Origin: Azadirachta indica
Taxonomy: Eukaryota > Streptophyta > Magnoliopsida > Sapindales > Meliaceae
Assembly (NCBI GenBank): GCA_022749755.1
Contig: CM040445.1
Span: forward strand, 13,475,182 to 13,539,181
Reading direction: 5' to 3'
Length of the DNA stretch: 64,000 bases
Part shown: positions 47,416 to 60,088 of the stretch, piece after piece
Position numbering within the stretch: the first letter of the stretch is position 1
Layout of the letters: each line of letters begins with the position of its first letter
Made by a program: the position numbers and the translations under genes
Notes under the pieces: model-generated
What the model was told of the DNA's origin: nothing
Seen by the model: only the letters and a program-made list of their open reading frames with translations
Databases searched by the model: none

Positions 47416-50400
47416 TGTTCGGCCTATTAAAGCTTTTCTAATTTTCATTTCATGAATGAACACTGCAAGGAGTGTTCCATAACATCTGTGGAAACCCCAA
47501 ATGATTGTAAAGTGGCTTGAGTAACCATGATCAATGAGAAAGGAAAAGCTAGCTGGTAATTTTGAAGAAATAATTTCATAACTAACGCTTTATGTGGTGC
47601 TGCAATGATCATTCTGTAATGATATCCATTTCACAGTTACTGTATGCATCATTGAATTTTTGTGCCTTGTATTCATAGGATAAATTGGAATCGACAATGT
47701 TGCCCCACAATATTTTCCTATAAACTAATAAATATCTATTGTTAATGATAAGAATGGCAACATAATTTTTTACACAATCTTGACTCTGCCAATGCTAACG
47801 ATATAATATTATCTGCAGAAATTGCTTGATCAGTTGGTTGCTTCAACACTTCTGGAATTCCAAACAGTCAGAGTGTATCTGATTTCTGTATTTGTCAACC
47901 ATGTCCTGAATATGACCTGCAAATCTCTGGTTTTTAACAGGCCTGCAAACAAGTAAATGTGCTGGGCATGGGAGGTCTTTGCAGGTAATATTTACAGAAC
48001 CGTTATTGCAACTTGAACTACAGCATTTAGAGAAAAGATTTCATTTCATAATTGATTGCGGAGACAGTCTTGTTGTTTTGGGTTTCTGTGTTTATTACTG
48101 TAGCAGGTTTGAATAGTATCCCTGTACCATACATTTCCTGCATGATTACGCATTTCCTGTATGTGTCCTATGCAATATAAGCAAAATGGAAGAAAACTTT
48201 ATTATTTTGTAATATAATACTTATCCCCAATGACTTGTTCCACTCAACAGTGTCCCTTAATTTGTACATAACCTCACCCTGGAACATCTTCGTTTCACAA
48301 AATTACAGTAGCCTCCTGATTAAGGCTAACAAACTGATTGAGATTCTTCATGCCCATTTGCACTGTAATGAATCAAATTCCACCACAACCCTCAATTCGG
48401 TCTAAAGCAGGAAATGGGGACCAGGAAACATTTTTTTCTTTTGGATGTAATACAAACTTTATCCTTGATGATTTGTGCAACTAAAACACCTTCCTTATCT
48501 TAATCGCCTTTTTTTTTTTCACTCACTTATTATACAAGAAATTTTACCAATTGACTCAAACTCTGCCTCAAATCCTCAAATGAGGTGATTTGATCACTTT
48601 AACGTCACATTGAATCACTAACAGGGCGGTGCACCCTCGTCATTTTGTATGCAACCATCTAATTCTATTCAATAGAGGTATATATTCTCTATCTTATTTT
48701 CCAAGAGGGCCTATTTCATATGTTTGCAACATTAGCTTTTGTATGCATTTCTTAAAATTGAAAAAAGTTTTTGATGTAAGAGATCTTCATCTTTAGTATT
48801 TGCTTCCCATATTATATAGGATTTGTACAGCTAACGTGATTTGGAATGATAGACGTGCCAAATTTTTTCCTTTAAAAGGTAAGGATGTTCAGAATTCAAA
48901 TTATTTTAAATTCTCTTACTCATCTTGAGGTGATATCCTGAAACCAATGATAGAAGGGACGCCCGTAACCGTTTCAGCCAGTCCTCCAAAACAAACATGC
49001 CCACTTCACTTTGTAAGCTTATTTGATTAATTCCAAACTAACAGATAAAGGGAGGCTTAAAAATATTGGCGTACTCCAAGATGCATCCAATTCCACCATG
49101 GAACAATTTAATATCTTTTTTTATGCATATATTCATTAAAAAAAATTATACGGTTTTTATAAATCAAAACACCACATTATTGAATAATTATACTTTATCA
49201 AACATATTCCAATTTTTTAAATCAAGTCCCATAGATGTTTTAGGGCCGTTTGATTTACTATTTTAAATCAATTTTAAAAACTAAAAACAAAATTTCAAGT
49301 GATAATTATGTTTTTTAAAATTGAAATTTTAAAGATGTATATTGGATATAATATTTAAAAACATATTTTTCATTAATTATTTGATAATGAAAACCTAGTA
49401 AATTATAAAACATATTTCTCATTGATTATTTGATGAACAACAAATCATGCTTTGATTAGACAGGATTTGTACGCCTAAAATCGACAACATAGTATGACAA
49501 AAAAAAACACAAAGGAGATTTACGTCAAGAAATTGTACAGCCGACAGAAAGACTAATTGAATCAACAACGTGATTAATGTGAAATTCATGTTGAAAAAAA
49601 AAAAAAAAAGAAGAAGAAGAAGAGGAGGTTATTACGTTTAGAAATTTTACAGACTGGTTTTTGACATTTCTTCAGGCGTTGCAGTGCAGCTAAATGTAGA
49701 CAGCTCACCAACCGAATTAATTAACAAAAAAATTTACTTCCCATAATTTGTTAATAACTTTTATTGATAAAATAACACTCTTCTCTTCTTCATCTTAAAG
49801 CTGCGGCCCAAACAAAACACTGTCCTCGACAGCAGCCACCAAACACTCTCCTTCTCCGTTCGCCTTCTTTTTCACCCTACTTTTGCTACTACTGTTGCTT
49901 CCTCTTTGTTCACCTTCTTTCTTTGACAAACGAGATCGTTGATCTGCTAGATTCTTGAGCGTTAAAAGTTATTGCAACTTCTACACGGTATTACGTTTTA
50001 GTTTTTTTTTCAACATATACGCTTCAGAGTTCGAGTTTGTAGGGTTTTTTTTTTTTTTTTTTTTTTTAATATTTAAAGATTTCTCTTACTAGATTCTAGC
50101 AGGGACTTAACATATACTTCCCTCTAAGGTTGGAAAAATTCACACGTAAATGAAATGTTTTAGAAAACCTATGATATTTCTTATAAGCCGTCAGTTTACA
50201 ATTTAATTTTTACAGAAAGACCAAAATGTCCTAACTATTCTACACTAATATGTCCTTAAACATCCTTAAATATTTTCTACTTATTGTCGTCCAATGATTT
50301 TAATATTTGGTCAATTTTATAATATAATAATACTATTTTACATAACAAAAATTATTTTTATTTTTTATAATGTTCAACAAATTTTAAATTTATTATTGAT

Positions 50401-52790
50401 ATTTAAAATCTTTTAAAAAAAAATGGTTCATCTGTACACTCACTTAGTGAAATTATTTTTTTATATTATTTTTATTAACTAGGAGCACATCTACATAGAA
50501 CAAGTATGATTTGAAATTTATTATTAACTTAAAAAAATTATGATTTTAATAAATAATAATACTAAAATTACAAATTTTATTATACAAATTAACGTGATAA
50601 TACTATGTCATTGAAATACATTTTTTATGTCCAATAAAATTTATTCAAAAATTTCAGCTTCATAACTTGAAATCTTGAATGATCAATAAACAATAATAAA
50701 ATTTTCTACAGGCATTAATCATGTAATAAATAAAAAATGATTAAGTTGATGAAATGTCCAAAAATACCTTTATTCCTAACAGTGAACTAACGGGGGAGGT
50801 ATATATAAATTTCTTAAAACCTACCACCTATGCGTGGTTTCCCAAATATTATAAGAGGTATGCATTGATTCCCTGTTTTCTAGCAAAACAAACAATTTTT
50901 GATATTTTATTAATAAATTTTGTACAAAAAATATATATATGGACCACCAAAGATGGAGTCAGAATGTAGGATTTTGGGGGCTGAATAATAATTTCACTTT
51001 TAAATTTAAAAATAATAAATAAATGTTAAAATTAAAATAGTAAAAAATTATATCTTAAAATTATTGCAATTATAATTTGTAGTTATATTCATACAAACCT
51101 ATATATATAATAAATTTATATAATGCATGAATTTAAAAGATTTATATAAAAATATTTTGAAGATATTGATTTTTTTTATAACTTTTTCTCTTTACTTGAA
51201 AGAGAAAATAAAAAAAAATTAAGGAAAATGACCGAAAATATCTCATTGTTGTCCTAAAAAATTAAAAATACTCTCTTACAAAAAGTTAATAAAAAATATT
51301 CATTTTTACTTGTTTTGAACAAAAATAACCTCATGTTTAAAATTAATAAAATACTTTTGAGTTACTTTTAAATTATTACAATACTTTTAAGTGTTATATG
51401 ATAATGAATTCAAAAGTTATTAATAATTTTAGTTATTAGCGTTATTTTTGTAATGTGAGCATTTCTAAATTGCAGGGATAAAAGTTAGATATATTTTGTT
51501 AAATCTCAAAAATTAACAAGATAAAATATTTTTGATTATTTCATAGAAGTCTATGATATACATACGTACACATATATATATTTATGTATTCATAAAAATT
51601 CTTTTTCTTTAAGAAAAAAGGTTTTAATTACATAGTTTTTCTATAAGGAAATTTTTTTTAAAATTATACAATTTTCTTATACGAAAAAAACTTTTTAATT
51701 ATATAGAGGATAAAATTAAAGAATTAATTTCTTAAAAAAATTAGTTTGTATATAAAGTATTAATAAATAGGTGAATCACTATTTTGAATCTTAAAAAAAA
51801 TTTAACTAATTTATTAATATATAATTTAAAAATAAATAACTAAAAATATAAAAAATAAGAACACGTTAATTTTAATTTAAAAATATCAATGTTTTAAAAA
51901 GAATTTAAGGATCAAATAAATAATCCACAATAAAAAGTTCTTCTAGGAAACAATGAGTTTCAGATCCGAGAATAGATCTTGCATATTTCCTCTAATTCCT
52001 TCACTTCGATAACGTAATCCCAGATGGCACCGTCAGAACCAGCGCCAGCTGCGCCAACAGAGACAGCAAGCATCTTCAAAAGCTTGATGCAGACGTTCAC
52101 TGTGAAAGTTCAGAAAGCTGAGAACAGACACCTGAACGTGCCGCTGTTGTCTCCTTTCGGGATGGCGTCTTCGAAGCTGGATACAGTGGAGAAGGTGGGG
52201 ATAAGGATTGAGCTGGATAATGGGTATGTTGGGTGGGGTGAGGCTCCGATTTTTCCCTACGTGACTGCCATAAGTGAAGGGGAAAGAGGCTTGTGAGGTT
52301 TTGAAAAAGAGTCCGCCCATGGCTTTGGGTTCTGTTTTGGAGCTGGTTGCTGCTCAACTTCCTGGTCATCAGTTTGCTTCAGTAAAGTTTTCCCTTTAGA
52401 AATTATTTCTTGGGAGTAATATATTTATTGGTAGGCTTTTATTTTTTAAACAAAGCAAATATCTACTCATTCAGAGGACAAACAATTTTTACTCCTACTC
52501 ATCCATGGTGAAGGGGGTGGCTTACTATGAGCTAATTAAATTTTCATCCCTTTGACAGTTTTGAAACAACAAACTAGAACTTACCTTTTACAATTTTAAC
52601 AAATCAATTTTATGATTTTAGGAATGATCAGTTTTACATAACTTGTCAGTTGTTAGAAGAAATCCGGCTGGCTATTAAATAAAGACATTACATATTTTTA
52701 AACTAACTTAAACTCGATTCATTTAATAATCGTATTAAGAACTAAATATTCTAATATATAATTAAGTTAACATATACATATATTTTTATG

Positions 52791-53875
52791 TATATTTTAG
52801 GGAGAATGTCCAATACTTTTGTTTTTTGACATAACATGATCCCCTTGTTATTTAGTTAATATCTCGGTACGCTCAATGTTAGTTTTGTTACTAAAAGTTA
52901 TTACATTTTTAGGACAATTACTTTACCTTTTGATTGTGCCAAAGTCTGTAAAAAGTACATGTCATTGAACACGTATAATTTTTCTATTAGATAGCTTACA
53001 GTTAGCTTAATAAGCTATTAACTGTTACTGCCTACCACTGTCGATAACCGTTGACCACCATCCAATGTCATTCATTTAGGTTATTATAAATATTATTAAA
53101 ATTCATGTTAGACATTCTACGCAATAGTAACATTAGAATCGTCATTTCAATAACTGTTCATTATATCTTTAAAGTTGAATTTTGAGCAACTAAAAATTTA
53201 ACTTCAAATTTATGGTGAATGATTGTTCGAATGGTGATGGCACCATTGCGCAAACCATTTAACAAAAATTCTAATGATATTCACGGTGACCAAATGAATG
53301 ACAGTTGACCAAAAGTTATTGCCATTCATCCTTGTCATTGCTAGCTGCCAAACACTTTCGCCAACTGTCGTCCATTTAGGTCACTACAGATATTATTCAA
53401 ATCTTTGTTTAACGCTCTATGTAATAAAATTATTATAATCGTTGTTTGAGTAACTGTTCGCAGTATATTTGAAGTTGAATTTTTGCATATCGAAATTTTA
53501 ATTTCAAATTTATAATGAACAATTATTTAAACAATGATTTTAATGGTACAATTGCGTAGACCATTCAACAAGGTTCCACTAATGTCTATAATGACCTAAA
53601 TGGTTAACGTTAAATGGTGGTTCATGGCAGTCCACGTTAACAGTTAACAGCTCATTAAATCCAACAATAAGTTATTCACTAGAAAGATGACACGTGTTCA
53701 GTGACATATAGATACATGAAAATTATGTTAAATTATTTAATTACCCCAAAAAAATAACAATTTTTACTAAAATAGATAATGTTAGGGGATATTGAAGCAT
53801 TAGCTTAATAATAAGGGGATTATAGGATATTATGTCAAACAATAGAGGTAAAATGATAATTCTCCCTATATTTGA
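52791..53875. mobile_element. Non-autonomous MULE-like element with 9-bp target duplication
   Basis: The element spans 52800-53866 (1067 bp). Its ends, GGGAGAAT and ATTCTCCC, are inverted, and similarity between the two arms continues for about 200 bp (both contain TTTGACATAA and ATCCCCTT). It is flanked by TATATTTTA (52791-52799) and TATATTTGA (53867-53875), a 9-bp duplication with one mismatch, as expected for Mutator-like elements. No transposase is encoded. The interior holds two palindromic modules centred near 53187 and 53488. It sits in intron 1 of the pseudogene. Confidence 0.78.
53070..53602. repeat. Two palindromic modules inside the MULE-like element
   Basis: Each module (53070-53301 and 53369-53602) is an imperfect inverted repeat of about 230 bp. 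Its arms start and end with a CATTTAGG/CCTAAATG-type sequence and meet at a hairpin tip of the form AAGTTGAATTTT then AAAATTTAACTT. The two modules are similar to each other. Confidence 0.7.
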
Positions 53876-54249
53876 ATATATAATCCAAACATGTTGTACA
53901 GACTCAAATATTAATAAATTTTATTGTAAATAAAACTACATATTTTTTAAATTGTGACATGATTACTTAAATAATAAATTATGTAACAAGCGGATTCATG
54001 TGTCAAAATTTTAAAATTAGAATATGCTATAATTATTAATTTATTATTTATTAATTGTGTCACCCTAAGTCAACTTGATTGAACCCATTAATTTCGAGTT
54101 ATATTCTTGTCAGGGTGATGGATTATGTCAAATTTTGTCACCCTTAACTATTAGGGATGACATTGTTAAATTGAGAAATTGTGTTCTGATTTACTATTTT
54201 AATAAATTTTAGGGATAAAATATTTTTAACTTTTCATTATATATATATA

Positions 54250-54850
54250 GGTAAAAAACATTTAGTCCCTAAAATTTGGCCAGTAGCTTGATAAGTTCCA
54301 CTAGTTGTAAAAATACTCAAAAAAGTTTTAGTTTGTTAGTTGCTAATGTATGTTTTGATGGAAAAGTATGTTAACATACATGTATGTGGTTGTTAGCACG
54401 ACAAACATTGATATTCAATAAATTTAATTTATAATTTTAGCATTATCGCCCACTATGCTACCGAAGGCCGGTATCACCACGTCTAACTATTATCCTTTTG
54501 AACCATTGTTAATATCATTTAAATTTTTATTAATTACTTTGTACAATAGCACACTTATCATTGCAATTTGAGTAATCGTTTGCTATAAATCTGAAATTAA
54601 ATTTTTAAACATTGAAAATTTAACTTCAGATAAACGGTTACTCTTAGAGTGATGGTATTGGTACCATTGTATAAAGCATTCAAAAAATTTTTTAATGATA
54701 TTTATAATGATACAAAATAATGACATTTGAATGTGGTCAATAGCAGTTGGTAGTGATCATTTGCAATGGTTAACAATTTATTAAACCCAGCTATAAGTTG
54801 TCCAATAGTATGACGTGTTATAGTGACGTGTATTTATATTAATCAGTTTG
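54250..54850. repeat. Diverged single palindromic module with flanks
   Basis: A module of the same type lies at about 54500-54725, with its tip near 54610. The flank to its right resembles the right inner arm of the element at 52.8-53.9 kb (an ACGTGT-type segment followed by GTGAC). I could not define ends or a target duplication, so this is probably an older, truncated relative. Confidence 0.5.
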
Positions 54851-56702
54851 CTGTCACTTTGTAATATTTGTAAATCATTTTCACTAGGTGATTTGTAAAA
54901 GGATAGCAAACACATTTTAAGCCTTATGTCCTTTTAACTTTAAAGATGGCCAATAATCCAAAAAAAATGAAAGACCTTCTGTCATATTTTTCACACAATG
55001 ATATCGTCTTTTATATTGACTAGAAAAGAACTGTGTTCTTTTCTAATTTAATTTAATTTGTTCCTTTTGAAATGCTCAAGTTAAGTGAGTAGTCAATTTT
55101 GGAAGGATTATATTAACAAATGACCTCGTAACCAACTAATTAGTTCTTAGGTGAATCTTTAACTCATGCAAAAATTAATTGAGTCATAGTGTATGATTTA
55201 ATTTGAATTTGGGCAGAAAATTTAAATTGCAAGCAGTTGATTGACCTTCATCCGGTCATCCCTCATCATTCAAATGAGGTTTCCAATATCACGATTAATT
55301 GGCAAGTACACATGACATCATCTGTTTGATTTTCGTTTCTAGGAAATCAAGCAATTTACTGTGTCTGAACTTCACTGAAATGCATGCCTGACTTTGTTTG
55401 AAAAACAAAAACTTGAATGATTGTTTTCCTCCATATATACTGCTAAGAAGTTACGCCAAGCTAATTTTGCTGGTTTGTGATATGGGGACGCGAAATCCTG
55501 CTTAATTATCATTCTCAGACCAACGAGAGGTTGAACATCTCCAATTAAAAAGCTTGTGATAGTAGTTATATATTACATTTAGTTGAAAATTTAAGTTTAT
55601 CCTTCATTTATTTTGATTTGGTTTTATCTTCTAAACGTTGAAGTGTTTTCTTTTTTTTTTTTTTTTTTTTTTTTTTCTGAACTCGTTACACTGTTTTCCC
55701 AATTGCAGGCTACGGCGGGAGTGGAGATGGCATTAATTGATGCAATTACTAAAAGCCTCGACATGCCTTTGTGGAGACTCTTTGGTGGAGTTTCAGATTC
55801 TTTAAATTGCGATATAATAATGGTTAAATTCCTACACTGATTCTAAATATGAAAATACATACATGCATATTTTCAATCAAAAGTGTTAGCCTCAGCTATA
55901 TATTTTGTTCTATTTGCAGATTCCGCTAATTTCCCTGGTAGAAGCAGCTGAATTGGCTGCACATTATCGCAAACAAGGATTCAATATTTTGAAGTGTAAG
56001 GTGGGAAAGAATCTCAAGGGAGACATAGAAGTTCCGAAAGCTATACCTGCGCTCCACCCTGATTGCTATTTCGCCTTGGACCCAACGAGGGTTACACACC
56101 AGAAGAAGCTATTGAAGTTCATGAACAATTACATGGTAGGTCAAGCGTGTATACAAAGTGCTCAGTTATTTTTATTATTATTATTATCAATTTCAACGCT
56201 TTCTAAGTATGGGCTCGGGCTCCTCTGATTATTGAAGCTTGTCTTTCTTATAGAAATAGGGGTGACTCCAGTTACTTTGAGCAAACTGTTCCTAAAGATG
56301 ATTGGGCACGTCTTGGCTATGTTAATCGCATTGCCAAAGACAAATACGGGGTATATGTTTCAACAGATGAGAGCTGTCGTAGTATTGATGATGTTATGAA
56401 AATCATAAAAGGAAATCTTGCTGGTTTCATTAACCTTAAGCTCACCAAAGTTGGGGTGCTTGGGACCCTCGAAATTGTTGAAGTGGCCAAGCAATCGGGT
56501 TTAAACCTGATGATTGGCGGCATGATTGAGCCTAGAATATCCATGGGCTTTGGTGCCCAATTTGCTGCTGGCGTTGGGCTTTTCAAGTAAGTGTCCTGGT
56601 TCGTTCTTCTTGAGAGAAATGTTGAAGGTAAACTTCAGTACTTTTCCATGTACCACCTTCCATTGTGTTTGTGTCCGCAAATACATTGCCCTAGATCCAC
56701 TG

Positions 56703-58254
56703 ATGTAGAACAATTTACAATTTAATTAGTTTAGAAAATTTTTTTTATTGCTGCCAATTCAATTTATAATTTAATTTTTAGTTTTCTTATTTAGATAAGA
56801 GTTATTTTTTTATTTGAGTTAATTTGTAACACTAATTTTCTTTTATTATATAGGGAGCCCTATGTTATTGTTTAAATAATTTTTAATTTAGTAAAAATAT
56901 TCCTCTTTGATTTTTGTCTTTTATGAGATTATTATTTTAAAATTCGTATTTCAAACTATTAGAGTTAAAACGACATTTAATCTTATTCGTTAGAACGTTT
57001 ATCTAATCCATTGCGTCAAAAAACTGAACAAGATTTGATGTTTGACAAGGTATTTTTATCCGACCTATTATCCCGCTTGTATCAAATGGTATCAGATCCT
57101 ACTTCTGTACCAGACAAAACTTTCTTGAACCACTAAACACAACTACACCCATAAATATATCCTTTTACCCAAAAAAATTAAAAAAAATTAGAATCATGAT
57201 TTATCATGTTAGTCATGATGTATTGTTATTTGATGGAAAATGTAATCTTAAATTATTTTTATTTTGGTTGGAAGATGTTGAGGAATTATTTAAAGTGGAG
57301 AGGATATGTAAAGAAAAATTAGTATAATTTGTTACTTGTTTTCTATGAAAAGGGAGTGCATCATAATGGTGAAATATGTTACAAAGGACATGACTTGTAA
57401 GCTAAGAAAACAACATTCAATCATGAGATTAGATGAAGTGATTGATAGGGTTACGGTTTATTCCTTTTAATCATTGTTTGATGCGTTAAGGTATGAGATC
57501 TATTCATTCTTATACTATGAAATTTGAGAATTTTTATGAACATTCATTTTTTTACGAGAGTGAAGAGCTTTTAATTTAGAAATTTTTAGAAGGGTATCAT
57601 ATTGATATAAGAGATCGAATGCTGTCATATACTATTCATAAATTACCATATACTATTCTTTTAGCCAAAAAAATGAAGCGCAACTAAAGCTTGACTTTGA
57701 TAGAGTTATTAAAGATATTGTTGACAATGTATCTTACAAGATATTTAATAACATGGTTAAAGTTAAATATAAGATAGTGTTTGAAGATGTGCTTCAAAAG
57801 AAAATTAAAGACATGTCAAAAATTATACAAGAAGAGGTCTTATATGATCATAAATTGAAAACTGAGCATGTACAAAATTCAAGTTGAAGACCCGCCTGTT
57901 ATCAACATGGTTCTATTTATTCATATTGAAGACATAAAGGTTATCCTTGAGGAAGATTTGACTATAAAGATAAATTTAATTGGTGGGTATATTGAACGAG
58001 ATATGAAAAGAGTTATGAGAAGCGTAAAAATAGTTTATTATTATAAGTACACATTTTTTCAAAGAGCCTCTAACAAGTGCAAGAAAAAGATAAAATTTAG
58101 CTACTTCTAAATTTCGAAGAAGCTTGCTGAGAAGAGGTGCTCTTTTAAGTTCCAAAATCATTTATTTCTGGGTTTGCCTAAGTGTCAAGTTCAAATTGAC
58201 TGAGCTAATCTTTAATTGGTTTGATAAATCCTAATCCTATGACAACAATAACAA
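56703..58254 (+). mobile_element. LTR-retrotransposon fragment (LTR end, PBS, partial gag)
   Basis: A probable 5' LTR runs from TGTAGAAC (56703) to TTGTATCA (about 57084). TGGTATCAGATC (57088-57099) follows, a near match to the initiator-Met tRNA primer-binding site TGGTATCAGAGC used by many plant LTR elements. Downstream, broken frames resemble a Ty3/gypsy-type gag: FLFWLEDVEELFK near 57255, then EYTMKF-like and RDRML-like segments to about 57640. No integrase, reverse transcriptase or 3' LTR remains. The fragment cuts the pseudogene exon 5; epimerase-segment homology resumes at about 58255. Confidence 0.7.
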
Positions 58255-59025
58255 AGTTTCAAAGCTTGATGATGTGATGGAATTCATGGATTAAACCTAT
58301 CATCTGTCTCCTTACTCAAGATATATATATGAGCTGAAAACTTGGCATAGACATAGTTCTCACAAGAACAAATATTTGGTGCATCCAAGCTTTCGGTTTA
58401 GAGAATTAGACTCTATTATTTGTGCACTATGTTTTGTTTGTGAGAAATTCGTTTTTTTGCCTGACATATTTTTATGCTTTGTGTGATTGTTTGTCATTTT
58501 TTTTCCCTTCACCTTTATTAGTATAAGCTAATTACTGTTCTATGCATTGGGTATCAATATGCAAGAGATCAAATTTGCACATCACTACTACATCAAATTG
58601 AAATCTTAATGTTAGTTTAACGACCCTTAAGAGAACTTCTAACACTGTCATCAAAGCTTTTACAAATCTTATTCCAAAAAACAACACCGAGGGGGGAGTT
58701 TTTCATGACAATTGTGGAAAACCACGGTGATAGTTAACTAATTAACTCATTCACATGTATAATCTATTTCCTATTTGATTCCACCAAAACTAACCTTATG
58801 ACATTAATTATTTGCAGAAATTTTTTTGTCAATTCCATCAATGCTATCTCTATCGCTTCTGGAACTTTGATCAAAAATTCAAACTGTGTGTCGTATTTTT
58901 GTGTTTCTCAACCATTATTTTAATGAATAAGACCTACTAATTCACTAGTGAATGAGCAGGGAATTAGTCTCTTGCTGGTTATAATGTTTCTATACCAAGC
59001 ATATTTTGTATGATTCTACTAATCC
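58255..59025. repeat. Downstream part of the duplicated epimerase segment
   Basis: By eye this aligns with about 46736-48150: the CATGGATTAAACCTA stretch, one copy of the AGAATTAGACT repeat, CCCTTAAGAGAAC (the SINE empty site), and an ATTTGCAGAAAT stretch followed by a segment ending TTTCTCAACCAT. It lacks the SINE and the second tandem copy. About 300 bp covering exon 6 have no counterpart. Confidence 0.7.
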
Positions 59026-59045
59026 TAGCCAATTGGCATCCCTAT

Positions 59046-59066
59046 TATATATATATATATATATAT
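59046..59066. repeat. (AT)n microsatellite
   Basis: Short AT run with a neighbouring ATGTATGT stretch; non-coding. Confidence 0.8.
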
Positions 59067-59214
59067 GTATGTATATATATTTATATTTATATGAAAAATC
59101 TATTCAAACTATGTTTATCATATTGCAAAATTAGCCATTATATGCATTTTTTTTTAAACTTTTCAATGTTAATCAAGTTTTACTTTGTGCTTTTGTTTAT
59201 ATTCTAGGTTTGGT

Positions 59215-59350
59215 AGCCATAAAGCTTATGAGATACAAGTATATTGAATAAGGAGGCCTAAAGAGTTTCGAACCTGAGCTCTCCTCTTGTTTATATCCAA
59301 AAGTCTTTTTATACCTAATTCCATTGGTCTCACCCGAATGCATGGTTTAG
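59215..59350 (-). mobile_element. Candidate tRNA-derived SINE, minus strand
   Basis: On the minus strand a segment with GGTGAGACCAATGG (A-box-like) is followed about 65 bp later by CAGGTTCGAAACTC, a good B box. The order and spacing fit a plant SINE, but I could not find the target duplication or a clear tail. Confidence 0.4.
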
Positions 59351-59673
59351 GTAAAATGATAATAATAATAATAAGTAAATAAAATATAGATGTAGGATCC
59401 AAAATTTTGTTTGGCTGTGTGCTTGAGATAACTTAACATGCCCATCTCATTATTAAACTTCCAATTCCATGTAATCAATGCTAAATTCAAATTTAAACAG
59501 TCAAAGTAATATTTCGCTACTTTTGATACATAAATTGCAAATTATCCTCTTAATATATATATATATTGTTGTGGAAATTATTAATTCTAATAATAAATAA
59601 AGGTAATTTTGGAAGAAGAATAAGGTCACTTTTTCACATGCATACTATGCAAGTTATTTCCTAACATACTATA

Positions 59674-59987
59674 TTCTAAAAGCCCCATCCTACAAAGTCA
59701 TGGAGGCCTAAAAGTCGTCTCATAGGAGCCCCTTTCTAAGAAGTTATATAAGCAAAAATTCATGTTCTAGAAGCTCCCTCCTAAAAAGTCTCGGGGGGCT
59801 CAAAATTCATGTTCTAGAAGCCCCTCCTAGGAAGCTATGGAAGCCAAAAGATTTGTCCTAAAAGCCCCTTTTTAGGAAGTTATGAAGGTCAGAAATTATG
59901 TGCTAAGCATTTTTCCTAGAGGCTATGAAGGCAAAAAATTATGTGCTAGACATTCCCTCCTAGAAGGCGATGAAAGCCAAAAATTCC
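59674..59987. repeat. Minisatellite, about 45-bp unit, seven copies
   Basis: Seven diverged units of 43-47 bp follow one another. Each starts TTCTARAAGC/TGCTAGAC, continues CCCTCCTA(G/A)GAAG, then a TATGGAAGCCAAAA-type end with ATTCATG or ATTATG. The start and middle of each unit contain the short palindromes TTCTAGAA and CCTAGG. There is no ORF through the array. Confidence 0.82.
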
Positions 59988-60088
59988 ATTGTGAATAATA
60001 GCATGTACATGAACAATAGCATGCATATGAATAGTATCAAGCAGGAACAATACCGATCATTAATAATACTGAGTATGAATAGTGGTAA

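Larger units (their letters stand above)
46669..52023. other. Region between epimerase and its pseudogene
   Basis: The first 1.5 kb is shared with sequence after the pseudogene (about 58.25-59.0 kb) and is part of the segmental duplication. It holds a tandem duplication and a SINE. From about 48.2 kb the sequence is unique and AT-rich. A GC-balanced CT-rich patch at about 49795-50000, with a GGCCCAAAC motif, looks like a leader but has no ORF. The rest (50.1-51.95 kb) is AT-rich with no gene. Confidence 0.5.
52024..56704 (+). pseudogene. Broken second copy of the epimerase
   Basis: Copies of exons 1-5 can be followed: 52024-52384, 55709-55822, 55920-56135, 56254-56586 and a remnant at about 56683-56704. 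Exon 1 has a deletion of about 20 bp near 52270, giving a frameshift and a TGA at 52294-52296. Exon 2 has an extra codon before its donor. Exon 3 lost one base near 56081, exactly in the metal-binding D-A-N-E-G segment. Exon 4 lost one base near 56274, beside the FEQP ligand. The exon 5 match contains a stop and is cut off by a retrotransposon piece; exon 6 is absent. Intron 1 has swollen to 3.3 kb with inserted elements. The exon 1 donor reads GTAAAG rather than GTAAGT. This copy cannot make the enzyme. Confidence 0.93.

Noticed and set aside
57868..58110. 80-codon frame
   Set aside because: Part of the degraded retrotransposon fragment, with no recognisable domain.
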